Notes: a model not told the origin generated them from the sequence alone. 7,552 nucleotides of DNA from an uncultured Lysobacteraceae bacterium (GCA_946482565.1 CAMLSB010000087.1:1-7552); one strand, 5' to 3'. Positions 1 through 6,141 are shown, counted from the first letter of the stretch. Numbers and translations: made by a program.

Positions 1-96
1 GAACGCGCCCTCCGCCGCGCCGCGTCGCAGCGCAGCGACCCCTGGCAGGCCGACGGATGGCGCCAGGCCCTCCGCCAGACCCTGCCGGAGCTCTGA
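1..96 (+). CDS. C-terminal end of an unidentified protein (partial, 5' end outside window)
   Basis: A reading frame is open from the first base to a TGA at 94-96 and gives 31 residues ending ...RQALRQTLPEL. The composition (Arg, Ala, Gln, Leu, with two Trp) fits an amphipathic C-terminal helix of a soluble protein, and codons are G/C-ended like the neighbours. It converges on the M3 peptidase gene, with only 3 bp between the two stop codons, which is typical of real tail-to-tail genes in compact genomes. The fragment is too short to assign a family, and a spurious open frame cannot be excluded in DNA this GC-rich. Confidence 0.5.
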   Translation, partial: ERALRRAASQRSDPWQADGWRQALRQTLPEL

Positions 97-99
97 GCC

Positions 100-2298
100 T
101 CAGTCGAGGCCGCGGCGTTCGAGGAGGGGCTTGATGTCGGGCGCGCGGCCGGCGAAGTCGCGGAACAGCTGCATCGCGTCGACGCTGCCGCCGCGCGAGA
201 GCAGGGTGTCGCGGAAGTGGTCGCCGTTCTCGCGGGTCAGGCCGCCGTGCGCCTTGATCCACTCGACGGTGTCGGCGTCGAGCACTTCCGACCAGATGTA
301 GGCGTAGTAGCCGGCCGCATAGCCGCCCATGATGTGGCTGAAGTAGGGCGTGCGGTAGCGCGGCGGCACCGCGGCGAAATCGACGCCGTCCTTCGCCAGT
401 GCCGCTGCCTCGAACGCCATCACGCCATCGGCCGCCGGGATCTGCGAGGCGTCGGCGATCTGGTGCCAGCGCTGGTCGAGCATCGCCGCGCCCAGGTACT
501 CCGTCGTCGCGAAGCCCTGGTTGAACTTCGAGCTGGCCAGCACCTTGTCCAGCAATTCGCGCGGCATCGGTTCGCCGGTCTTGTAGTGCTTCGCGTAGTT
601 GGCAAGCACGCTCGGCCAGTCGGACCACATCTCGTTGACCTGCGACGGATACTCGACGAAGTCGCGGGGCACGCTGGTCCCGCTGAAGTACGGGTACTCG
701 ACGTTCGAGAACATGCCGTGCAGCGCGTGCCCGAACTCGTGGAACATCGTGGTGACCTCGTCCCAGCTCAGCAGCGTCGGCTCGCCCTTGGCCGGCTTCG
801 GGATGTTGAGGTGGTTGGCGACCACCGGCAGGTTGCCGGTCAGCTTCGACTGGTCGACGTAGGAGTTCATCCACGCACCGCCGCGCTTGGACGGGCGCGC
901 GTACATGTCGGAAATGAAGATGGCGAGCTGCCTGCCGTCCTTGTCGAAGACGTCGAACACGCGCACGTCGTCGTGGTAGACAGGCAGGTCGTGGCGCTCC
1001 TTGAACGTCAGCCCGTAGAGCTGGCCCGCCGCGTAGAACACGCCCTTCTGCTGCACGTTGTCGAGCTCGAGGTAGGGCTTGAGCTGCGATTCGTCGAACG
1101 CGTACTTCGCCTGGCGCACCTTCTCGCTGTAGTAGGCCCAGTCCCACGGCTCGAGCTTGAACGTCGGCTTGCCGGCAGCGGCCTGTTCCTTGTCGATCAT
1201 CGCCTGCAGGTCGGCGGCCTCGCGCTTCGCGTTGCGCACCGCGGCCGGCGCCAGGCGGCCGAGCATGTCGTTGACGGCCTTGGGCGTGCCGGCAGTCTCG
1301 TCGGCGAGGACGAACGAGGCGTAGTCCGGGAAGCCGAGCAGCTTCGCGCGCGCGAGGCGCAGGTGCATGATCCGCGACACGAGCGCCGTGTTGTCCCACT
1401 GGTTGCCGCGGCTGCCGCGGACGATCGAGGCCTTGTGCAGGCGCTCGCGCAGCGCGCGATTCTCCAGGTAAGTCTCCGGCGGCTGGCCGGTGGTGTTCTG
1501 CAGCGCGAGGACGTACTTGCCTTCCAGGCCGCGTGCCTTGGCGGCTTCCTGCGCGGCGGTGATGTCGCCCTCGGGCAAGCCGGCGAGTTCGGCGCGGGTG
1601 TCCACGATGACCGCCGAATCGTTCACTTCGGCCAGCACGTTCTGGCTGAACTGCGTGCCGAGCTTCGCGAGCTCGCCGTTCATGTCGCGCAGCTTCGCCT
1701 TGTCGGCATCCGGCAGGTTGGCGCCGGCGCGGACGAAGTCCTCGTAGTACTTGGTGACGAGGCGCTTGCCTTCGTCGTCCAGCGCCGATGTGTCCAGGCC
1801 GTCGTGTAGGGCCTTGATGCGCGCGAACAGCTTCGGATCGAGCACGATCGCGTCGCGATGCGCGGAGAACTTCGGCGCGTACTCGGCCCGCAGCTTCTCG
1901 CGCGCCGGGTTGGTGTCGGCGCCGACGAGGTTGAAGAACACGGTCTGCGCGCGGTCGAGGATGCTGCCCTTGCGTTCCAGCGCGAGGATGGTGTTCTCGA
2001 AGGTCGCCGGCGCGGAGTTGTCGGCAATCGCGCGCGCCTCGGCGAGATCCTCGGCCATGCCGCGATCGAACGCGGGCGCGAAATCGCTGTCGTGGATCCG
2101 GTCGAACTGCGGGTAGTGCAGCGGCAGCGGGCTTTCCGCGAAGAAGGGGTTGGCCTGGGACGCGGCGGCTTGATCGGCGGGCACGGCGGGTTCCTGCATG
2201 GGGGCGGGCTGGGCGGCGGCGGTGGCGGTGGCGGCCTGGAGCGCGAGCGCGGCGGCCAGCGCGACGGCTAGCGGTCGCTTCGGTCGGATGTGTGGCAT
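100..2298 (-). CDS. Exported M3 family metallopeptidase (Dcp/oligopeptidase-like), paralogue 1
   Basis: Predicted zinc oligopeptidase or peptidyl-dipeptidase of family M3, acting on short peptides in the periplasm. With the start at 2298 the protein has 732 residues. Residues 1-29 form a signal peptide (basic HIRPKRP, Ala/Leu core, cleavage motif AAA before Gln30). The zinc site is HEFGH at 520-524 (His520, catalytic Glu521, His524); the third ligand is Glu549 in DFVE, 29 residues after the first His as in thimet oligopeptidase. The substrate-binding segment HIMGGYAAGYYAY starts at His655 and supplies His655, Tyr660, Tyr664 and Tyr667. The frame opens further upstream to 2415, but that would add 39 Arg-rich residues before the signal peptide; the ATG at 2298 has GGGGGA 8 nt upstream, so I prefer it. 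The second M3 gene in this window aligns over its full length. The loop is one residue shorter than in typical Dcp, so the exact specificity (dipeptidyl release or endopeptidase) is open. Length is normal for the family and no catalytic residue is missing. Confidence 0.93.
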   Translation of the reverse strand: MPHIRPKRPLAVALAAALALQAATATAAAQPAPMQEPAVPADQAAASQANPFFAESPLPLHYPQFDRIHDSDFAPAFDRGMAEDLAEARAIADNSAPATFENTILALERKGSILDRAQTVFFNLVGADTNPAREKLRAEYAPKFSAHRDAIVLDPKLFARIKALHDGLDTSALDDEGKRLVTKYYEDFVRAGANLPDADKAKLRDMNGELAKLGTQFSQNVLAEVNDSAVIVDTRAELAGLPEGDITAAQEAAKARGLEGKYVLALQNTTGQPPETYLENRALRERLHKASIVRGSRGNQWDNTALVSRIMHLRLARAKLLGFPDYASFVLADETAGTPKAVNDMLGRLAPAAVRNAKREAADLQAMIDKEQAAAGKPTFKLEPWDWAYYSEKVRQAKYAFDESQLKPYLELDNVQQKGVFYAAGQLYGLTFKERHDLPVYHDDVRVFDVFDKDGRQLAIFISDMYARPSKRGGAWMNSYVDQSKLTGNLPVVANHLNIPKPAKGEPTLLSWDEVTTMFHEFGHALHGMFSNVEYPYFSGTSVPRDFVEYPSQVNEMWSDWPSVLANYAKHYKTGEPMPRELLDKVLASSKFNQGFATTEYLGAAMLDQRWHQIADASQIPAADGVMAFEAAALAKDGVDFAAVPPRYRTPYFSHIMGGYAAGYYAYIWSEVLDADTVEWIKAHGGLTRENGDHFRDTLLSRGGSVDAMQLFRDFAGRAPDIKPLLERRGLD

Positions 2299-2306
2299 GC
2301 GGATTG

Positions 2307-2312
2307 TCCCCC
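2307..2312 (-). promoter_or_regulatory. Ribosome binding site of M3 peptidase paralogue 1
   Basis: On the - strand GGGGGA lies 8 nt before the ATG at 2298. It supports this start over the upstream in-frame ATG at 2415, which would leave the signal peptide buried behind an Arg-rich extension. Confidence 0.5.
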
Positions 2313-2438
2313 AGGATTGGTGAACACGGAGGGTAACCCGGCGCACGCGGCCCGGCCCCGTGACGAAAGGCACGCGGCCGCGGGATTCACGCCCGCGCAA
2401 CCGGCGTGGCGGCAAGGTGGCGCGATCCTTTCCCCCAC

Positions 2439-2443
2439 AGGAG
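2439..2443 (+). promoter_or_regulatory. Ribosome binding site of the CBS gene
   Basis: AGGAG sits 5 nt before the ATG at 2449. This fixes the start and excludes the longer in-frame reading from 2290, whose extra N-terminal residues do not match a CBS domain. Confidence 0.7.
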
Positions 2444-2448
2444 CCGCC

Positions 2449-2868
2449 ATGGAACTCGACACCCTGATGACCGCCAATCCCGCGACCTGCCGGCCCGACA
2501 CGCCGCTGCGCCAGGTCGCGACGATGATGCTGGAGAACGACTGCGGGATGATTCCGGTCGTCGACGAGGCGGGCGCCCCGGTCGGCGTCGTGACCGATCG
2601 CGACATCGCCTTGCGCGCCGTCGCCGCCGGCAAGGACACCGCGCAGTGCAAGGCCAGCGACTACATGAGCTCGCCGGTGCGCAGCGTGCCGATGGATACG
2701 AGCCTGGCGGATGTGTGCGCCGCGATGGAATCGGCGCAGGTGCGCCGCATGCCGGTGGTGGATGCCGATGGCCGCCTGTGTGGCGTCGTCGCGCAGGCGG
2801 ACATCGCGCTCAACGGCAACCGCGAACGCACGGCCGATGTCGTGCGCGAGGTCTCCAAGCCCTGCTGA
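2449..2868 (+). CDS. Two-CBS-domain protein (Bateman module)
   Basis: A stand-alone protein of 139 residues made of two cystathionine-beta-synthase domains, roughly residues 4-60 and 71-125. CBS1 begins LMTANPATCRPDTPL and ends GVVTDRDIALRAVA; CBS2 begins YMSSPVRSVPMDTSL and ends CGVVAQADIAL. Paired CBS domains normally bind adenosine nucleotides (AMP, ATP, SAM and others) in the cleft and act as an energy or ligand sensor for a partner. CBS1 carries the usual ribose/phosphate-contacting pattern ending T-x-R-D (Thr49, Asp52), whereas CBS2 has A-Q-A-D (Ala115, Asp118) and may bind less well. There is no membrane segment, signal peptide or DNA-binding domain, so it is cytoplasmic and must act through another protein that the window does not identify. 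It is divergent from the first M3 gene and convergent with the second; nothing ties it functionally to either. Length is normal for this class. Confidence 0.92.
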   Translation: MELDTLMTANPATCRPDTPLRQVATMMLENDCGMIPVVDEAGAPVGVVTDRDIALRAVAAGKDTAQCKASDYMSSPVRSVPMDTSLADVCAAMESAQVRRMPVVDADGRLCGVVAQADIALNGNRERTADVVREVSKPC

Positions 2869-2878
2869 ACCTCGCCCT

Positions 2879-2900
2879 GTAGAGCCGACCCGCGGTCGGC
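2879..2900 (+). repeat. REP (SMAG/GTAG-type) palindrome, copy 1
   Basis: Starts with the tetranucleotide GTAG at 2879-2882, then A, then a perfect 7-bp hairpin GCCGACC/GGTCGGC around the loop CGC. A GTAG head followed by a short imperfect palindrome is the defining form of REP elements moved by RAYT tyrosine transposases; in Stenotrophomonas they are called SMAG. It begins 10 bp after the stop codon of the CBS gene. No RAYT gene is in the window. Confidence 0.8.
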
Positions 2901-2919
2901 CCTGCTTCGTGGCCTGTCA

Positions 2920-2941
2920 GCCGACCATGGGTCGGCTCTAC
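2920..2941 (-). repeat. REP (SMAG/GTAG-type) palindrome, copy 2, inverted
   Basis: Read on the - strand this is GTAG, A, then the same 7-bp stem GCCGACC/GGTCGGC with loop CAT instead of CGC. It matches copy 1 at 20 of 22 positions, the two differences both in the loop. Its GTAG overlaps the end of the peptidase gene: G at 2941 is the last base of the final Lys codon and TAG (2938-2940) is the stop codon. Confidence 0.8.
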
Positions 2942-5094
2942 TTCAGGCCGCGGTTTTCCAGCATCGGCTCGATCCGGGGATCATGGCCGCGCCAGTCGCG
3001 GTACATCTTCGCCAGGTCCTCGCGGTTGCCGCGCGACAACACCATCTCGCGGAAGCGGTCGCCGTTGGCACGCGTCAGGCCGCCATGCTCGTCGAACCAC
3101 GCGAACGCGTCGTCGGCCAGCATCTCGGTCCACAGGTAGGCGTAGTAACCGGCCGCGTAGCCGTTCGCCCAGATGTGCAGGAAGTAGCTGGAGCGATAGC
3201 GCGGCGGCACGTACGACAGGTCGGTGCCGTTGTCCTTCAGCGCCTTGGCCTCGAACGCGTCCACGTCCTGCAGCGGCAGGCCCGCCGGCAGCGCATGCCA
3301 GGACATGTCGAGCAGGGCCGCCGACAGCAGCTCGGTCATCTCGTAGCCCTTGTTGAACTTGCCGGCCTTCTTGATCTTGTCGACCAGCGCCTGCGGCATC
3401 GCCGCGCCGGTCTGGTAGTGGCGCGCGTAGTGCGCGAAGACCTTCGGGTCGTTCGCCCAGTGCTCGTTGAACTGCGACGGGAACTCGACGAAATCGCGCG
3501 CCGTGTTGGCGCCCGACAGGCTCGGATATTCGCCATTGGCGAACATGCCGTGCAGCGCGTGGCCGAATTCATGGAACATGGTGACCACGTCGTCGAAGCT
3601 CAGCAGCGCCGGCTGCCCGGGCGCGGGCTTGGTGAAGTTGGCGACGTTGTAGACCACGGGCTTCTCGCCGAACAGCTTCGACTGCCCCACCAGGTTGTCC
3701 ATCCACGCGCCGCCGAGCTTGTTGTCGCGCTTGAAGTAATCGCAGTAGAACAGCGCGAGCGGGCTGCCATCGGCGTTGAACACCTCGAACACGCGCACGT
3801 CCGGCTGGTACACCGGCAGGTCCTTGCGCTCCTTGAAGGTGATGCCGTAGAGCTGGTTGGCGGCGTAGAACACGCCGTCGTTCAGCACGCGGTCGAGCTC
3901 GAAGTAGGGCTTGACCTGCGCCTCGTCGAGGTCGTAGCGCGCCTTGCGCACCTGCTCGGCGTACTTCTGCCAGTCCCAGGGCTCGAGCTTGAACTTGCCG
4001 CCGTCGGCGTCGATCGCCGCCTGGATGTCGGCCGCCTCGGTGCGCGCGCGCGCGGTCGCGGCCGGGGCGATGCGGTTCATGAATGCGAGGGCGGCGGCGG
4101 GGTTCTTCGCCATCTGGTCGTCGAGCTTCCAGGCCGCGTAGCTGTCGTAGCCGAGCAGCTTCGCCTGCTCGGCGCGCAGCTGGGCGAGGCGGGCGATGGT
4201 GGCGCGGGTGTCGTTGGCGTCGCCCTTCTCGGCGCGCGTCCACGAGGCCTCGAACAGCTGCTCGCGCACGGCGCGGTCGTCCAGCGACTGCAAGGCCGGC
4301 TGCTGCGTGGTGTTCTGCAGCGGCAGCACCCACTTGCCCTCGAGCCCGCGCTCCTTCGCCGCCTGCGCCGCGGCGTCGATCTCGCCGTCGGTCAGGCCGG
4401 CGAGCTTCGCCTTGTCGTCGACCACCAGCGCTCCGGCCTTGGCGGCGGCCAGCAGCTTGGTGTTGAACGCGGTGCTGAGCGTGGATTCCTCGGTGTTCAG
4501 CGCCTTGAGCTGGGCCTTGTCGGCGTCGGACAGGCGCGCGCCGTGGTGGACGAAGTCGTCGCGATACCACTCCACCAGGCGCAGCGATTCGGGATCGAGC
4601 TTGAGCGAAGCGCGCTGGTCGTAGATCGACTCGATGCGCGCGAACAGCTTCGGATCGAGGTAGATGGAATCGCGCAGTGCGGCGAGCTTGGGCGCCACGT
4701 CTTCCTGCGCCTTCTGCAGCGCGTCGTCGGTGTTGGCCGAGGTCACGGCGTTGAACGCCATGTTGACGCGACCGAGCATGCGGCCGGTCTTCTCGAGCGC
4801 GACGATGGTGTTGTCGAAGGTCGCCGGCGCCGGGTTGGCGGCGATGGCGGCCACCTCGGCGCGCTGCCGGCGGATGGCCTCGTCGAACGCGGGGATGTAG
4901 TCCGCGTCCTGGATCTTCGAGAAGTCCGGCGCGTGGTAGGGCAGCGTGCTGGCCTCGGCGAACGGGCCGGCGTACGTCCCGTCGACGGCAGCCGCGTTGG
5001 CCGGAGCGGCCGCGGCGTCCTGGGCGCCGGCGGCGCCCGGCGTGGCGAGGCCGGCCAGGGCGGCGGCGAGGGCGAGGGCGAGCGGGGTCTTCAT
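2938..5094 (-). CDS. dcp: Exported peptidyl-dipeptidase Dcp (M3 family metallopeptidase), paralogue 2
   Basis: Zinc peptidyl-dipeptidase that removes dipeptides from the C-terminus of oligopeptides; here predicted periplasmic. The 718 residues begin with a signal peptide (MKTPLALALAAAL, cleavage motif AGA before Gln25). The zinc site is HEFGH at 508-512 (His508, Glu509, His512) with third ligand Glu537 in RDFVEFPSQFNEHW, a close match to E. coli Dcp. The loop HIWANGYAAGYYAYLW from His640 supplies Tyr646, Tyr650 and Tyr653 with Dcp spacing, and the C-terminus (LSRGN...RDW...MLENRGLK) is also Dcp-like. E. coli Dcp is about 680 residues and cytoplasmic; the extra length here is the export signal and a short Ala-rich linker. 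The ATG at 5094 has AAGGA 7 nt upstream. The stop codon is supplied by a REP element. The gene is a diverged tandem paralogue of the M3 gene at 100-2298 in the same orientation, separated from it by the CBS gene, so they are not one simple operon. Confidence 0.95.
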   Translation of the reverse strand: MKTPLALALAAALAGLATPGAAGAQDAAAAPANAAAVDGTYAGPFAEASTLPYHAPDFSKIQDADYIPAFDEAIRRQRAEVAAIAANPAPATFDNTIVALEKTGRMLGRVNMAFNAVTSANTDDALQKAQEDVAPKLAALRDSIYLDPKLFARIESIYDQRASLKLDPESLRLVEWYRDDFVHHGARLSDADKAQLKALNTEESTLSTAFNTKLLAAAKAGALVVDDKAKLAGLTDGEIDAAAQAAKERGLEGKWVLPLQNTTQQPALQSLDDRAVREQLFEASWTRAEKGDANDTRATIARLAQLRAEQAKLLGYDSYAAWKLDDQMAKNPAAALAFMNRIAPAATARARTEAADIQAAIDADGGKFKLEPWDWQKYAEQVRKARYDLDEAQVKPYFELDRVLNDGVFYAANQLYGITFKERKDLPVYQPDVRVFEVFNADGSPLALFYCDYFKRDNKLGGAWMDNLVGQSKLFGEKPVVYNVANFTKPAPGQPALLSFDDVVTMFHEFGHALHGMFANGEYPSLSGANTARDFVEFPSQFNEHWANDPKVFAHYARHYQTGAAMPQALVDKIKKAGKFNKGYEMTELLSAALLDMSWHALPAGLPLQDVDAFEAKALKDNGTDLSYVPPRYRSSYFLHIWANGYAAGYYAYLWTEMLADDAFAWFDEHGGLTRANGDRFREMVLSRGNREDLAKMYRDWRGHDPRIEPMLENRGLK

Positions 5095-5168
5095 TGGGCG
5101 ATCCTTGGAGTGGGCGCGGCCGGATAGCCCGACACTTTACTCCGGGGCCGCAACCCGGGCAGGCGCCA

Positions 5169-5177
5169 TGCCAGAAT
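5169..5177 (+). promoter_or_regulatory. Candidate extended -10 promoter of the peroxidase gene
   Basis: TGC followed by CAGAAT fits the extended -10 form TGnTATAAT at four of six hexamer positions. Transcription would begin near 5184, leaving about 30 nt of leader before the ATG at 5213. The region 16-18 bp upstream has no recognisable -35 box, consistent with an extended -10 promoter but also with a chance match. Confidence 0.35.
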
Positions 5178-5201
5178 CGGCCTCCACGACGAGGACACGA
5201 C

Positions 5202-5206
5202 AAGGA
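5202..5206 (+). promoter_or_regulatory. Ribosome binding site deciding the peroxidase start
   Basis: AAGGA ends 6 nt before the ATG at 5213 but directly abuts the in-frame ATG at 5207. Normal spacing therefore favours 5213; the alternative adds only Met-Ala. Confidence 0.6.
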
Positions 5207-5212
5207 ATGGCC

Positions 5213-5701
5213 ATGGCGACGAACGCCTTCGATTTCAGCGCCGACCGCCTGGACGGCACGCCGCAACCGCTGTCGCAATACGCCGGCAAGGTGCTGCTGG
5301 TGGTCAACGTCGCCTCGAAGTGCGGGTTCACCCCGCAGTACGCGGGCCTGGAGCAGCTGTGGCGCGATTACGGCGACCGCGGACTCGTCGTCCTCGGCTT
5401 CCCCTGCGACCAGTTCGGCCACCAGGAACCCGGCGATGCGGCGGAGATCCGCAATTTCTGCTCGCTCACGTACGACGTCGACTTCCCGATGTTCGCCAAG
5501 GTCGAAGTCAACGGCGCGAACGCGCATCCGCTGTGGAAGTGGTTGAAGCAGGAGAAGAGCGGGCTGCTCGGCATCGGCGCGATCAAGTGGAACTTCACGA
5601 AGTTCCTGGTCGGTCGCGACGGGCGCGTGCTCGAGCGTTACGCGCCGACCGATACGCCGGAGTCGCTCGCCGGCGACATCGAGGCGGCGCTCGGGGCATG
5701 A
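5213..5701 (+). CDS. gpx: Glutathione/thiol peroxidase family protein (Cys-type GPx)
   Basis: Reduces hydrogen peroxide and organic or lipid hydroperoxides with glutathione or, more often in bacterial Cys-type enzymes, thioredoxin. The 162 residues form one thioredoxin-fold domain of normal length, without signal peptide, so cytoplasmic. The peroxidatic Cys37 lies in ASKCGFTPQY. The rest of the catalytic tetrad is visible: Gln71 in FGHQEPG, and Trp126 and Asn127 in WNFTKF. Cys83 in NFCSLTYDV occupies the position of the resolving Cys of thioredoxin-dependent GPx, so a Cys37-Cys83 disulfide is likely. The Cys65 motif reads FPCDQF where most relatives have FPCNQF, a mild variation. Cys37 is encoded by TGC, so this is not a selenoprotein. 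E. coli BtuE is the same family. It is divergent from dcp and followed after 44 bp by a small gene that probably shares its transcript. Confidence 0.95.
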   Translation: MATNAFDFSADRLDGTPQPLSQYAGKVLLVVNVASKCGFTPQYAGLEQLWRDYGDRGLVVLGFPCDQFGHQEPGDAAEIRNFCSLTYDVDFPMFAKVEVNGANAHPLWKWLKQEKSGLLGIGAIKWNFTKFLVGRDGRVLERYAPTDTPESLAGDIEAALGA

Positions 5702-5735
5702 TGGCCCGCGGGGCAGTGGGCGGTGGCGACGGCCA

Positions 5736-5741
5736 GGGAGG
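5736..5741 (+). promoter_or_regulatory. Ribosome binding site deciding the start of the small gene after gpx
   Basis: GGGAGG lies 4 nt before the ATG at 5746. The in-frame ATGs at 5698 and 5701, which overlap or abut the peroxidase stop, have no ribosome site at normal spacing, and neither does the later ATG at 5785. Confidence 0.6.
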
Positions 5742-5745
5742 CGGC

Positions 5746-6141
5746 ATGCGGGGTTCGCGATTGACGGACGGTGCGGATTGCACGATGCAATTCAGGCTCG
5801 AGGGCGATTGCCTGCGCGCGTGGGTCGACGGGACCAGTTCGTTCGCGGCGACGGTGTCGTGCTGGCAGCAGGTCCTCGCGCAGGTCCAGGCGCACCGGCC
5901 GAGCACGGTGCTGCTGGTCGACCGTTTGCGCGGGCGGACGCTGAGTGGCGAGGAATGGGAATCGCTGGTGCAGGCGACCAGGGGGCAGGGCCTGGAACGC
6001 GTGCGCATCGCCCACGTCAAGCCGCTGGGCGTGGACGACCTGGAGTATTGCGAGATCCATGCGCGTGCGGTCGGGCTCGACGCGCGCGTATTCGAGGACG
6101 AGGACGTGGCCGAATTCTGGCTGCGGAACCCGATTACCTGA
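5746..6141 (+). CDS. Small uncharacterised protein with a STAS-like alternating beta/alpha pattern
   Basis: I do not recognise this 131-residue protein with certainty. From residue 14 the pattern is a strand ([16 protein letters not shown]), a helix (about 33-49), a strand (STVLLVDRL), a helix (about 67-82), a strand (VRIAHVKP), a helix containing EIHARAVG, a strand (ARVFED) and a final helix (DVAEFWL). This order, with the ending [14 protein letters not shown], recalls the SpoIIAA-like/STAS-SEC14 group of small cytoplasmic proteins, whose function is mostly unknown. No catalytic motif, membrane segment or signal peptide is visible; Cys12, Cys22, Cys39 and Cys102 are scattered. The start at 5746 is chosen from its ribosome site. 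An ATG at 5698 would overlap the gpx stop (ATGA) and add 16 Gly-rich residues; an ATG at 5785 would start exactly at the first strand. Position 44 bp after gpx on the same strand suggests co-transcription, hence a possible link to oxidative stress, but only by context. Its 3' end overlaps dnaE2 by 8 bp. Confidence 0.75.
   Translation: MRGSRLTDGADCTMQFRLEGDCLRAWVDGTSSFAATVSCWQQVLAQVQAHRPSTVLLVDRLRGRTLSGEEWESLVQATRGQGLERVRIAHVKPLGVDDLEYCEIHARAVGLDARVFEDEDVAEFWLRNPIT

Larger units (their letters stand above)
2299..2448. other. Divergent intergenic region between the M3 peptidase and CBS genes
   Basis: These 150 bp separate two divergent start codons and must hold both promoters, unless transcription enters from outside. 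I see no strong -35/-10 pair in either direction. On the - strand a TACCCT at about 2333-2338 is a weak -10 candidate with no good -35 box. A 6-bp hairpin (CGCGGG at 2379-2384, CCCGCG at 2392-2397, 7-nt loop) lies between the genes, but short G/C hairpins are expected by chance in such DNA, so I do not call it an operator. Confidence 0.4.
2879..2941. terminator. Inverted REP pair (BIME-like), possible bidirectional mRNA 3'-end structure
   Basis: The two REP copies face each other across a 19-nt spacer (2901-2919). They can form two small 7-bp hairpins or one long stem of 13 bp, a 2-bp mismatch and 7 bp. The pair fills the whole gap between two convergent genes, so either transcript would end in, or carry, the structure. 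There is no T-tract, so it is not a classical intrinsic terminator. Paired REPs are known to stabilise upstream mRNA against 3' exonucleases or to assist Rho-dependent ends; that this pair does so is inference. Confidence 0.45.
5095..5212. other. Divergent promoter region between dcp and the peroxidase gene
   Basis: These 118 bp lie between two divergent start codons. The - strand ribosome site AAGGA (5102-5106) serves dcp. For dcp transcription the - strand holds TAAAGT at about 5134-5139 and TATCCG further downstream as weak -10 candidates, without a convincing -35. For the peroxidase an extended -10 is visible at 5169-5177. I see no clear palindromic operator such as an OxyR or LexA site. 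Confidence 0.45.

Noticed and set aside
1010..1050. GTAGAGCTGG resembling a REP head, also present near 3847
   Set aside because: Both copies lie in the same conserved coding segment of the two M3 paralogues (the AAGQLYG/AANQLYG region) and are not followed by a hairpin.
217..1809. A 530-codon open frame on the + strand, opposite the first M3 gene
   Set aside because: Same cause: it is in codon register with the M3 gene, is rich in Val, Arg, His and Leu, and has no motif.
2299..2415. Longer N-terminus (771 residues) for the first M3 peptidase
   Set aside because: The extra 39 residues are Arg-rich and would bury a good signal peptide; the ATG at 2298 has its own ribosome site.
2983..5127. 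A 714-codon open frame on the + strand, opposite almost the whole dcp gene
   Set aside because: It is in exact codon register with dcp on the other strand, so it stays open simply because dcp uses no TTA, CTA or TCA codons there. Its product is a Val/Gly/Arg/Leu-rich sequence without any family motif, whereas the - strand frame has a signal peptide and a complete zinc site.
5698..5745. ATGA overlap start for the gene after gpx, implying translational coupling
   Set aside because: No ribosome site at normal distance, and the extra 16 residues are Gly-rich filler; the ATG at 5746 has GGGAGG just upstream.
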